From NCBI RefSeq assembly GCF_900323885.1, contig NZ_OOHJ01000027.1, forward strand, positions 62,001 through 126,000: a stretch of 64,000 nt of DNA. The letters are read 5' to 3'. Numbering within the stretch: the first letter of the stretch is position 1; each line of letters starts with the position of its first letter. Positions 52,001-59,617 of the stretch are shown in pieces. Source of the stretch: [Actinomadura] parvosata subsp. kistnae. Lineage in GTDB: Bacteria > Actinomycetota > Actinomycetes > Streptosporangiales > Streptosporangiaceae. A program made the translations under genes and the position numbers. A model generated the notes under the pieces. That model was not told where the DNA came from. It did no database searches and saw only the letters and a list, made by a program, of their open reading frames with translations.

Positions 52001-54627
52001 GCCGGGCTGAGCGTGTGGCGGGCCTCGGCCACCGTACGGAGCCGGTCGGTGTCGAGGTCGGCGATGAAGCTGAGCATCCGCGGGTTCTGGGCCAGGGCCA
52101 GCAGGTCTTCGATCTCGCTCATCAGCGACATGCGGGCGCCGGCCGCCTCGCCGCCGCCGAACCGGTTGGCCAGGTAGGAGCGGATCTGGTCGGGCGTGAA
52201 GTCCTCGACGCTGAGCACCCGCCGCTGCGGCAGCATCCCGACCATCTCGCCGAGCGCGGTCAGCACCTGGCTGTGCGACTTGAAGTGCTGCGTGCGGCTG
52301 GCCACCACGATCTTCGCCTTGTCTTCAGCCGCCGCCAGCAGCGTGGCCAGGTGGTCGGCCGCCCGCTCGTACGTCAGCCGGGTCACCAGCTCGTCGAACC
52401 CGTCGAACAGCAGCACGATGCGCCCCTGCCGCAGCAGGTAGCGGAACGCCTTGAGGTCGATCACCTCCTCGCCGTGGCTGGCCAGGTGGGCCGCGACCAG
52501 CGCGTCCACCGAGTGCGCCTTGTCGAGGGCGCGCAGCTCGATGAGGATCGGCGTCAGGTGCGGCAGCTCGGCCGGGATGCGCCGGGCCAGCTCGCGCAGC
52601 GCGAACGTCTTGCCGTGGCCGAAGTCGCCCAGCAGCAGCAGGAACCGGCCGTGGTCGGCGGCCAGCAGCCGCATCAGCTCGTCGGTCAGGCCCTGCTGGA
52701 CCTGGCTGCCGGGGCGGTCGAGCTCGCGGTAGCGCTGCGGGACGTACAGGGCGGGCGGGTAGCGCCGGTCGTTGGTCAGCCTGGCGGTCTGCTCGGCGAC
52801 GTACCCGCTCAGGTCGAGCAGGCCCTGGAACTCGGTGAAGCTGCGCAGCCGCACGCCCATGCGCATCAGGTCGTCGCGCAGCGAGCGCGGCGCCGGCGGC
52901 CCCTGGTAGACCAGCTCGGCGGCCAGGCCGCCGGCGTGCGCCAGCCGGGCGAACGCGGAGGCGGCCCGCTCGTCCAGCGGGCCCACGTGCGCGCCGATCA
53001 TCGTCTGGCGGACGAACCCGTCCTCCGCCTGCGTGACCACCAGGTGCGTGTCGAACCTGCGGATCTTCGCCCGCTCGTGCCTGGCCTCGCACACCTCGGT
53101 GATGCGGTCGAGCAGCAGCTCCACCGGGCTCGGCACGCGCTCCTCCGGCTTGGCGGCGGGCGGCCGCTCGGCCTGGCTCTCGCCGGTGAAGGTGGCCTGC
53201 GCGGCCCGCCAGCGCACGTGCACCTGCTCCGGAGGCTCCGCGTCGGGCACCCACGTGCGCATCCCGTCGGGGCCGATCTGCACGAGCTGGTGCCGGCCCG
53301 AGCGCGGCGCGCCGACGCGCCCCTCGGCGGCCTGCCCGGCGCCGCCGTGGAAGAGCAGGTTGATGCGGTGGCCCAGCAGCCGCTCGTACGTGGGCGCGTC
53401 GGTCAGCTCCTCCGGCGGATGCCCCATCGCGCCCAGCCGCAGCCACCCGCGCTCCTCGTAGGGCCGCAGCCGCTCGGCGAACCAGGCCGCCTGCGCCTCC
53501 CCGAGCATCGCGTACGCGTCGCGCTCCAGATGGCTCATCGCCATCGTGGAGTTGAGCCCCGCGACGACCACCTTCAGATCGGGCACCTCGAACAGCGTCC
53601 ACGGCTGCCCGCTGTCGAACACCCGGTCGTCGAGCCCCTGGTACAGCTCGCCGAACAGGGTGGCGAAGTGCCGCCACTTGGGCCAGTAGGGCGGCTGCGG
53701 GCTCACGTCGTCGGCCTCGCAGGTCAGGAAGTACGCGCTGGCGGCGGCCTTGGTGACGTCGCGCGGGCCGGGCAGCAGCACCAGCCGGTGCGGCTCCAGG
53801 CCGAGCAGCAGCCGCAGGTCGGTGACGAACCGGGTGGCCTGGGCGTACTGGCCGAGGCTGCCGGACTCGGTCAGGTCGCCGCTGACGATCATGAGGTCGG
53901 GGCGGGGCATGCCGCGGTCGTACAGGGCGGTCAGGTCGGCCCAGACGCGGGCCTGCATGTCCTCGGGCGTGAACGGGTCGCCGGGGTCGGGCAGCGCCCG
54001 CCCGAACCGGGGGCCGCCGATGTGCAGCACGTTGATCGAGTCGCGGCCCCGGCTCTCGGTGGTGACCGGCGGGAAGACGGGCGGCGCGATCGGGGCCCGT
54101 CGCGCCCTGGCCGGCTCGGCGGGCGGCGGCAGGGTGGGCGCGGGCACCGGCGCCGACACGGGGGAGCCGTCGGGGAAGGCGGGCGCGGCCTCCGGCTTGG
54201 CCCGGCCGGCCAGCGCCTCCCTGACCCGGCCCAGCAGCAGCGCCCTGGCCTCGCCCGGGTCGGTGACGCCCAGCAGGTCGACCCAGGTGATCGTGGACAG
54301 CAGCCCCTCCAGGGGGACGTCCTCCAGCCGGATCGTGACGAGCTTGTTGGAGGGGTTGTCGGGGTCGGCGCGCAGCGCCGCCTGCCACTCCAGCCGGCCG
54401 TAGCGCGAGCCCAGGTAGTTGCGCGAGAGCACGGCCACGACGAGCTTGGCCTCGCTGACCCCGCGGTCCATGAAGTCGATGAAGTTGGTGCCGGGCACGA
54501 AGTCCCACGCCTGGATCATGGTGCGGTAGCCGGCCGCCTCCAGCTCCCAGGCGATCCAGGTGGCCCAGGCCGTGTCGGCCGGGGAGTAGCTGACGAAGAT
54601 GTCGGTCGGCCTGCCGTCACGTGCCAT
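49066..54627 (-). CDS. NLR-like protein: TIR, degenerate metallophosphoesterase, NACHT, pentapeptide and WD40 domains
   Basis: An 1853-residue protein; ATG 54627 was chosen over a start 17 codons upstream. TIR domain 8-140 (DIFVSYSPADTAWATWIAWE; possible catalytic Glu80 in YGRLEWQAA). Calcineurin-like phosphoesterase fold 197-431 with eroded metal sites: LHIGGPRFG for DxH, GPRD for GNHD, intact SGDLTE. Unclassified domain about 500-615 (THLVVTQAEDGFVRQTMIGA). NACHT 660-1000: Walker A GDFGHGKT at 667-674, Walker B VLLFDGFDE at 738-746, VVASRTQHF. Pentapeptide repeats 1046-1135. About 15 WD40 repeats 1186-1815, enough for two propellers. The layout matches STAND/NLR-like immune proteins: sensor propellers, NACHT switch, TIR NADase effector. 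The antiphage role is inference. Confidence 0.9.
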   Translation of the reverse strand: MARDGRPTDIFVSYSPADTAWATWIAWELEAAGYRTMIQAWDFVPGTNFIDFMDRGVSEAKLVVAVLSRNYLGSRYGRLEWQAALRADPDNPSNKLVTIRLEDVPLEGLLSTITWVDLLGVTDPGEARALLLGRVREALAGRAKPEAAPAFPDGSPVSAPVPAPTLPPPAEPARARRAPIAPPVFPPVTTESRGRDSINVLHIGGPRFGRALPDPGDPFTPEDMQARVWADLTALYDRGMPRPDLMIVSGDLTESGSLGQYAQATRFVTDLRLLLGLEPHRLVLLPGPRDVTKAAASAYFLTCEADDVSPQPPYWPKWRHFATLFGELYQGLDDRVFDSGQPWTLFEVPDLKVVVAGLNSTMAMSHLERDAYAMLGEAQAAWFAERLRPYEERGWLRLGAMGHPPEELTDAPTYERLLGHRINLLFHGGAGQAAEGRVGAPRSGRHQLVQIGPDGMRTWVPDAEPPEQVHVRWRAAQATFTGESQAERPPAAKPEERVPSPVELLLDRITEVCEARHERAKIRRFDTHLVVTQAEDGFVRQTMIGAHVGPLDERAASAFARLAHAGGLAAELVYQGPPAPRSLRDDLMRMGVRLRSFTEFQGLLDLSGYVAEQTARLTNDRRYPPALYVPQRYRELDRPGSQVQQGLTDELMRLLAADHGRFLLLLGDFGHGKTFALRELARRIPAELPHLTPILIELRALDKAHSVDALVAAHLASHGEEVIDLKAFRYLLRQGRIVLLFDGFDELVTRLTYERAADHLATLLAAAEDKAKIVVASRTQHFKSHSQVLTALGEMVGMLPQRRVLSVEDFTPDQIRSYLANRFGGGEAAGARMSLMSEIEDLLALAQNPRMLSFIADLDTDRLRTVAEARHTLSPALLYEEILTSWLVFEERRARVPGSPAGLTVEDLWQAVTALAVRLWESGESLLAFEELTEIGETLTDLADGQLTAAHAAFRMGSGSLLVRTEEGMFGFIHASVMEWLVARRIAATLDDPVLLARRPLSALTVEFLCDLGDVRALRAWVNDPPPDDVSRANAVKIAARLRTPARADLRGANLRGEDLSARDLREVDLTGADLSEATLAGTNLSRATLRDARLVGARLDGAQLTGADLRGADLSGARLAQADLSDAALDGARWHRASLINVTGTLPRLPGAAVVPGQPVEVQFAPAGIGVPYGYHFQTSRLPEPIAYSPDGATIAVGNEDGGVLLCVGGAPVRTLQGHRGRVYAVAFAGDLLATGASDGVVLLWDALSGELLRRLECHPGGVWPVRLSPSGELVAAGGGDGVVRVWETATGRLVHELAGHRAPVYTASFGGSALVTGDSAGVVRVWDLGSGQVKETLGEHRGSVYRAVHSPDGRLLATGDEAGTVRLWDTRTWRLTHELTGHLGSVYCVAFAPDGSLLASGDTAGSVRVWETSGEARGVHTTHAAAVYQVAFGPDGQSLASGDANGVVRLQRLGAAQRVELTGHRSSVWPFAFSPDGRQLATSSNDGTVRLWDPETGQCQRVLRGHGRRISSARFSADGTMLATSGNDGVVRLWEPRTARRLREFTGTADRLISATFSPAGPALATSSNDGGVHFWNAATGDYERELHAETDHVWAEAFSPDGNLLATANDDDSVRIWYRPTGRLAGELLGHRGRVRSIAFSPDGAYVATGCDDHAVRLWEPGTGLRVARLDGHTDRVYSVAFSPDGSLLASAGNDGKVLLWEPRQGRLVRTLDLEGQRLWSVAWDASGRRLATGGDDTLVRVWDAATGRLLHTLAGHARRVWSVAFSPVEDLLASAGDDGAVILWSGGSRRATLLGLPEGWAALAPDGRYKVQGEPGGQFWHVVGMSRFELGELDPYLPGVRQVPLDSPF

Positions 54628-54684
54628 TCGTCCAGTATCCCTTGCGGGGCGGGGGTTCGGCAGCGGGTGTGCGATCATCTTCGG

Positions 54685-55857
54685 GTGTGGCGGCGTCTTG
54701 GCGTACTCGACTGGATCAGGGTCGGGCTGCTGGCTCTCGGGCTGGTCTTCGTGGCGACCGGGCTGCTGCCGTGGGCCGAGGCGGTCACGAGCCTGCGTGA
54801 GATCGGCCCGCTGCTGATCTTCCTGGTGGCGGTCATCGTGCTGGCCGAGCTGACCAAGGAGGCGCAGGTCTTCGACGCGATCGCGGCGCGGATGGCGGTG
54901 CTCGGACGCGGCAATTACGCCGCCCTCTTCTTTCTTTGTGTCCTTTTTGCGTCATTTGTCACGATATTTCTGAACTTGGACACGACGGCGGTGCTGCTCA
55001 CCCCCGTCATGCTCGCCCTCGCCCCCCGCGCCCGCATCGCCGCCCTCCCGCTGGCCATGACCACCATCTGGCTGGCCAACACCGCCAGCCTCCTGCTGCC
55101 GGTCTCCAACCTCACCAACCTCCTCGGCATGCGCAAGATCGGCCTCGACGCCACCGAGTTCGCCGCCCGCATGTGGGCGCCCCAGGCCGCCGCGATCCTG
55201 GTCACGATGGCGTTCCTGTGGGTGTTCTACTGGCGGCGCGGCGAGCGGCGCGACCTGCGCTACACCCCGCCGGTGCTCACGCCGGTCGGCGACCGCGTGC
55301 TGTTCGGGGCCGCCTCGGCCGCGTGCGTGCTGTTCATCGGCCTGCTGCTCGTCGAGACGCACGTCGCCATCGCCGCCGGCGCCGCGGCCGCCGTCGTGGT
55401 GGCCGCGTTCGCGCTGCGCGCCCGCGAGCGCCTGACCTGGAGCCTGATCCCCTGGCAGCTCGTCGTCTTCGTGACCGGCCTGTTCCTGGTCGTGCCCACG
55501 CTCAGCATCCACGGCCTGTCGGCCCTGATGACCTGGATGATCGGCACCGAGGGCGACCCCTACCGCACCGCCGCCGTCGGCGCCGGGCTGTCCAACCTGA
55601 TCAACAACCTGCCCGCCTACAAGGCGATCGAGACCGTCATCCCCGCCGCCGACCAGAACCGCCTGCTGGCCCTGCTGGCCGGCACCAACGTCGGCCCCGT
55701 GATCACCCCGTGGGCGTCGCTGGCGACCCTGCTGTGGTTCGAGTCGTGCCGCCGCCACGACGTGCGCGTCCCGATGCGCCGCTTCCTGCTCACCGGCGCG
55801 GGCCTGGCCGCCGTCGGCCTGCCCGCGACCGTGTGGGCGCTGGTCACCTTCGGCTGA
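54685..55857 (+). CDS. ArsB/SLC13 (ion transporter superfamily) permease
   Basis: A 390-residue, roughly ten-segment membrane protein. Blocks typical of ArsB/NhaD/SLC13: EIGPLLIFLVAVIVLAELTK, FVTIFLNLDTTAVLLTPVML, MTTIWLANTASLLLPVSNLT and the C-terminal GLSNLINNLPAYKAIE with GTNVGPVITPWASLATLLWF. It may export arsenite or carry another anion; no ars genes are nearby. GTG 54685 starts it; a very long open frame extending upstream is antisense to the NLR gene and was rejected. It diverges from the NLR-like gene with 57 bases between starts, so the promoters overlap. Confidence 0.88.
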   Translation: MWRRLGVLDWIRVGLLALGLVFVATGLLPWAEAVTSLREIGPLLIFLVAVIVLAELTKEAQVFDAIAARMAVLGRGNYAALFFLCVLFASFVTIFLNLDTTAVLLTPVMLALAPRARIAALPLAMTTIWLANTASLLLPVSNLTNLLGMRKIGLDATEFAARMWAPQAAAILVTMAFLWVFYWRRGERRDLRYTPPVLTPVGDRVLFGAASAACVLFIGLLLVETHVAIAAGAAAAVVVAAFALRARERLTWSLIPWQLVVFVTGLFLVVPTLSIHGLSALMTWMIGTEGDPYRTAAVGAGLSNLINNLPAYKAIETVIPAADQNRLLALLAGTNVGPVITPWASLATLLWFESCRRHDVRVPMRRFLLTGAGLAAVGLPATVWALVTFG

Positions 55858-56100
55858 TCAGGCGGCGGTGAGCGCGTAGGCGTCCGCGACCGCGTCCAGC
55901 GCCCAGCGCATGCGGCGCACGTACGTCTCGGGGTGGTCGCCGGCCTCCTGCGCCACGAACGCCGCGCACCACGACGGGTCGCCGCCGCACGCGCACAGCC
56001 GCTCGTCCACGGCCTCGCGGATCGCGGACGGGGACAGCTCGTCGGACGGCTGGAGGGTGGTGACGAAGAGCACCTGGGCCAGGTCGGTGGTGGTGAACAT
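55858..56100 (-). CDS. Small conserved-looking protein of unknown function
   Basis: An 80-residue acidic protein: TTTDLAQVLFVTTLQPSDEL, SPSAIREAVDERLCACGGDP, SWCAAFVAQEAGDHPETYVR. Three cysteines (CACGGDPSWC) could bind metal. The start has GAGAGGAGCCCGAC upstream, a good site. The stop abuts the convergent transporter stop. It lies downstream of the three-gene operon at 56.2-58.7 kb on the same strand, with about 107 bases between, and could be co-transcribed. I do not recognise the family. Confidence 0.7.
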   Translation of the reverse strand: MFTTTDLAQVLFVTTLQPSDELSPSAIREAVDERLCACGGDPSWCAAFVAQEAGDHPETYVRRMRWALDAVADAYALTAA

Positions 56101-56207
56101 GTCGGGCTCCTCTCCGCGGTGGCGCCGTTCTCCGGCACCCTCTAAATAGACATCGAGCCGCGGCGGAACTCATCGGCGAAGGACACAGATTATCCGCGTA
56201 CTTTTTC

Positions 56208-57008
56208 TCAGCGGAGCAGGGAGAGCAGGCCCGGCAGGGCCCGCGGATGGGCGGCCACGAAGCTGCGCTCGTCGCCGGGGCCGTCCACGCACTCCTCGTA
56301 CGGGCCGCCGTCGAGCCCCCTGATCTCGATGCCCGCCTCCTGCGCCAGCAGCGCCCCCGCCGGCAGGTCCACCACCCCGGCCCGGTAGCCCACGATGCCG
56401 TCGATGTCGCCGCGCGCCAGCATCGCCCAGGCCAGCAGCGGCGCCCAGAGTTGCAGCACGCGGCGGGCGTTGAGGTCGAGCCGCTCCTTCAGCCGGCGCA
56501 CGGTCGCGTCGTCCCTGGCGATGCCGTACCCCTGCGTCCAGGCCAGCAGCGGCCCGTGCGGGCTCGGCGCGTACGGGGGCGCCAGGCGCGCGCCCGACGA
56601 GGCCAGCGCCCCCCTGCCGCGCAGGGCCGACCACGTCTGGCGGGAGACCGGGTCGTGCACCACGCCCAGCAGCGGCAGCCCGCCCCGGCACAACGCCACC
56701 CCCACCACGTACGTCGGCAGCCCGATCGCCACGTTGTTGGTGCCGTCGAGCGGGTCCACCAGCCACGTCCACTCGCCGCCCGCCGCCCCCACCAGCCCCG
56801 ACTCCTCCGCGATCACGGTGTGCGACGGGTACGCCGTCAGGATCCGCTCCAGCAGCAGCTTCTCCGAGGCGAGGTCCAGATCGGTCACCACGTCGCCGGC
56901 CGCGCCCTTGGCCCGGGTGCCGAGCGCGCCCCGCATGCCCTCCAGGAGCAGCGCGCCCGCGGCCTCGGCGGCCTCGACGGCGACCGTTCGAGCGTGATCC
57001 AGGTCCAT
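56208..57008 (-). CDS. Inositol monophosphatase-family phosphatase
   Basis: A 266-residue Mg2+-dependent sugar/nucleotide phosphatase of the IMPase/HisN/CysQ superfamily. Metal-site motifs are complete: GDVVTDLDLASEKLL, VIAEESG, WTWLVDPLDGTNNVAIGLPT and, late, GVVDLPAGALLAQEAG (Asp kept, Trp replaced by Val). The start ATG 57008 follows GAGAGGG. It is the third gene of a tight operon with a cupin-like and a two-TM protein. Candidate substrates are inositol phosphates, histidinol phosphate or 3'-phosphoadenylates; sequence alone does not decide. A role in clearing a phosphorylated signal is inference from the context. Confidence 0.88.
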   Translation of the reverse strand: MDLDHARTVAVEAAEAAGALLLEGMRGALGTRAKGAAGDVVTDLDLASEKLLLERILTAYPSHTVIAEESGLVGAAGGEWTWLVDPLDGTNNVAIGLPTYVVGVALCRGGLPLLGVVHDPVSRQTWSALRGRGALASSGARLAPPYAPSPHGPLLAWTQGYGIARDDATVRRLKERLDLNARRVLQLWAPLLAWAMLARGDIDGIVGYRAGVVDLPAGALLAQEAGIEIRGLDGGPYEECVDGPGDERSFVAAHPRALPGLLSLLR

Positions 57009-57019
57009 CGGGTGCCCTC

Positions 57020-57637
57020 TCAGGTCAGGTGCGCGGTGATCGTGCGGATGGCCAGGGCCGTCTCCGAGGCGTCCAGAGGCTGCCTGGACACGTGATGGGG
57101 GCCGCCGGACAGCGGGCCGAGCGACAGGTCGCGGCTGCCGGGCCGGCCGCGGCCCAGCGCGATCGTGGCCGCCTCGCCGCCCTCGGGCACCACGCTGCTG
57201 TGGAAGCGGTCGGCGGCCAGCGTGTAGGTGTCGCCGGGGCCGAAGACCTCGACCAGGCCCGTGGAGTGCCGCACGGTGCGGGGAGTGGGCGAGATGCGGT
57301 CGCCGCCGGCGTCGCTGACCACCTCGTACACCCGGTGCGTTGCACGCTCGGCCGTGTCGTCCACCACGGCGTGCACGTTGCGCACCTGGCCGTAGAGCAC
57401 GTGGCTGACCAGGTCCCAGCTGTGGCAGTGGATCTGCGAGGTGGTGCTCTCGGCGTGCGCGAGCGAGTCGGTCCACAGGTGCAGGCATACCCCCTCGCCG
57501 CCGTCGCGCTCCAGCGGCAGGCAGACGAACCCGAGCGGATGCCGCACCGCCGTCAGGCCCGGCCGCGCCAGCTCCGCCAGCGCCCACGTCCTGGCCTCGC
57601 CCGCGCGCAGCACCTCCCGCACGCCGCTCAGGCTCAT
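57020..57637 (-). CDS. Cupin-like protein of unknown function
   Basis: A 205-residue protein with a double-stranded beta-helix pattern: first motif QIHCHSWDLVSHVLYGQVRN and second motif VFGPGDTYTLAADRFHSSVV then EGGEAATIALG, which could offer His/Asp ligands for a metal. It does not match a named enzyme that I recognise. The start overlaps the stop of the upstream two-TM gene (ATGA) and its stop is 11 bases before the IMPase-family gene, so the three are translated as one operon. It could be a dioxygenase, isomerase or sensor. Confidence 0.75.
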   Translation of the reverse strand: MSLSGVREVLRAGEARTWALAELARPGLTAVRHPLGFVCLPLERDGGEGVCLHLWTDSLAHAESTTSQIHCHSWDLVSHVLYGQVRNVHAVVDDTAERATHRVYEVVSDAGGDRISPTPRTVRHSTGLVEVFGPGDTYTLAADRFHSSVVPEGGEAATIALGRGRPGSRDLSLGPLSGGPHHVSRQPLDASETALAIRTITAHLT

Positions 57638-58671
57638 GAGTACGGGTCCAGAGCGCGCAGGGCCTTGCGGGCGATGTCGACGACGTCGCGCCCGTTGTAC
57701 GACCTGGGCAGGGGCACCCCGATCCGCTCGAACAGCTCCTGCACCTCCTCGATGGTCGGCTCGTCGCCGAGCGGCACCTTCTTGTACATCTCCAGCGGCA
57801 CCCGCCGCGCCTGCTCCAGGCTCAGCCGCAGCTCGGTGTCGCAGTTCTCGTAGTAGAACGTGTCGGCCAGCGCGGTCATCGCCATGTTCGGGTCCTCAAC
57901 CGTCATGATCAGGCGGCTGGAGGACAGGTCCCAGCGGAACGTGGTCATCGTCGAGGACAGGCCCACCTCGATGTCGAGCAGGCCGTAACGCTGGCGGTGC
58001 CAGAAGGCGGCCAGGATCGTCGCGTACGACTCCTTCCTGGCCCGGTCGGTCGTCCACGTCTCGCCGGTGCCGTCGGGGGCGTCGGACAGCGAGCGGCGGT
58101 AGTGGGCGTAGGTCTCGCAGACCTCCACGTTCGTCGGGTCGATGATCTCGACGCTGACCCTGAGGTGCCGCTTGTCCTTGCGCGCGGCGGCCACGCACGC
58201 GGGCAGCGTGACCGCGCGCAGGTAGGTGCCGGTGCCGCCCTTGAAGCTCCATCGGGTGGTGTCGCGGCGGGCCTCGGCGTGCGACTGGGCGATCTCCTGC
58301 CGGCTGCCCAGCACCCTGACGAGTTGCAGGGAGTCGAGGGCTCTGCGGGTGCTGTGGGCGAGGGTCTCGATCTCCTCCAGGCGCGCCAGGCGTACGGGCA
58401 GCTCGGCCAGCACCCCTGAGGTGATCGTCTTCTCGACGGGCGCCTGCCGGGCGCGGTCGCGCAGCAGCGCGGTGGCCACCAGCGCGAGGATCACCAGGGT
58501 CGCGGCGGTGACGAGCTGGCGCTGGACGTCGTCGCCCTGCGGGCCGAAGATCTCGTCGGGCATGATGCCGAGCACGCCGACCACGATCGCCAGGGTCAGG
58601 GCGATGGCGCCGTCCGCGTTGCGTGCCGCCCATGGGGCGGTCCTCTTCAACGCCGCCATGAACCGTGCCAT
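57634..58671 (-). CDS. Two-transmembrane protein with large cytoplasmic domain, unknown function
   Basis: A 345-residue protein. Two membrane segments lie near the N-terminus (IALTLAIVVGVLGIM at about 23-37 and LVTAATLVILALVATALL at 53-70), followed by a short helical linker (LARLEEIETLAHSTRRALDS) and about 230 residues of cytoplasmic domain with RYGLLDIEVGLSSTMTTFRW and DTFYYENCDTELRLSLEQAR. The domain shows scattered acidic and His/Arg positions but no motif that I can name. It leads the operon with the cupin and IMPase-family genes. It is divergent from the methyltransferase. The layout (membrane hairpin plus soluble domain) resembles membrane effectors, but that is only a hypothesis. Confidence 0.7.
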   Translation of the reverse strand: MARFMAALKRTAPWAARNADGAIALTLAIVVGVLGIMPDEIFGPQGDDVQRQLVTAATLVILALVATALLRDRARQAPVEKTITSGVLAELPVRLARLEEIETLAHSTRRALDSLQLVRVLGSRQEIAQSHAEARRDTTRWSFKGGTGTYLRAVTLPACVAAARKDKRHLRVSVEIIDPTNVEVCETYAHYRRSLSDAPDGTGETWTTDRARKESYATILAAFWHRQRYGLLDIEVGLSSTMTTFRWDLSSSRLIMTVEDPNMAMTALADTFYYENCDTELRLSLEQARRVPLEMYKKVPLGDEPTIEEVQELFERIGVPLPRSYNGRDVVDIARKALRALDPYS

Positions 58672-58835
58672 CGCTCGCCCCGCCGTCCGACGATCAATCA
58701 GTTCCCGTGGTCATGGTAACGAGCGCGTCATGCGAGTGTCAGCACACGGAAAGGAGCGATCACGTAGCGCGCGATGCCGCGGAATATTGCCTCGCGCCCC
58801 GATCGCCCGGTTCCCTAGCATCGGAGAGCATGATC

Positions 58836-59614
58836 ATGGATCCCGCCGTCATGGCGTACTACGAGCGCGGGGGCGAGCTGACCCGCCTGCGGCAGGGCCG
58901 CGGCCGGCTGGAGTACTGGCGCACCCGCGACGTGCTGCGCCGCGTCCTGCCGCCCGCGCCCGCACGGGTCTTGGACGTCGGCGGCGGCACGGGCGTGCAC
59001 GCCGAGTGGCTGGCCGCCGGCGGCTACGACGTCGAGGTCGTCGACCCCGTGCCGCTGCACGTCGAGGAGGCGGGGAAGCTGCCCGGCGTCCGCTCCCGCC
59101 TCGGCGACGCCCGCGCGCTGCCCGTCCCGGACGGGCAGGCCGACGCGGTGCTGCTGCTGGGCCCTCTGTACCACCTGCCGGAGCGCGCCGATCGGGTGCG
59201 CGCGCTGGCCGAGGCCCGCCGCGCCGTCCGCCCCGGCGGCCTGGTGGCCGCCGCGTTCATCAGCCGGTACGCGTGCCTGCACGACAGCGTCCGCCTCGGC
59301 ACGTTCGCCCGGGAGGAGTCGCGGGCCGCCGACTACCGCTCCCTCGACACCGGCGTGATCATCTCCTCGAAGGAGGGCGGGTTCCGCGGCTACGGCCACC
59401 TGCCCGAGGAGATCCTCGCCGAGTTCGCCGAGGCCGGCCTGCCCGAGCCGCGCCTGCACGGCCTGAGGGCGCCTTCGGTCTCTACGGCGACCTCGACGAC
59501 TGGCTGGACGACGACGGGCGGCGCGAGCTGCTGCTCGACGCCGCCCGCCGCCTGGAGTGCGAGCCGTCGCTGCTCGGCGTCAGCGGCCACCTGCTCGCGG
59601 TCTCCACCGCCTGA
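58836..59614 (+). pseudogene. Class I SAM-dependent methyltransferase interrupted by a one-base frameshift
   Basis: ATG 58836 has GGAGAG at a good distance (ATG 58830 is too near). The first frame gives a Rossmann methyltransferase: VLDVGGGTGVHAEWLAAGGY, VEVVDPVPLHVEEA, GDARALPVPDGQADAVLLLG, LAEARRAVRPGGLVAAAFIS. After LPEPRLHGL at about 59460 the literal frame becomes Ser/Thr-rich and runs to 59699. The -1 frame resumes with EGAFGLYGDLDDWLDDDGRR and ends at 59614 in LLGVSGHLLAVSTA, a normal family C-terminus. One base is probably missing at about 59458-59470. The restored protein has about 259 residues. Substrate unknown. Confidence 0.78.
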
Positions 59615-59617
59615 CGA

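Noticed and set aside
50722..54684. Long + strand extension of the ArsB-like gene
   Set aside because: Antisense to the NLR-like gene; the sensible start is GTG 54685, where membrane segments begin.
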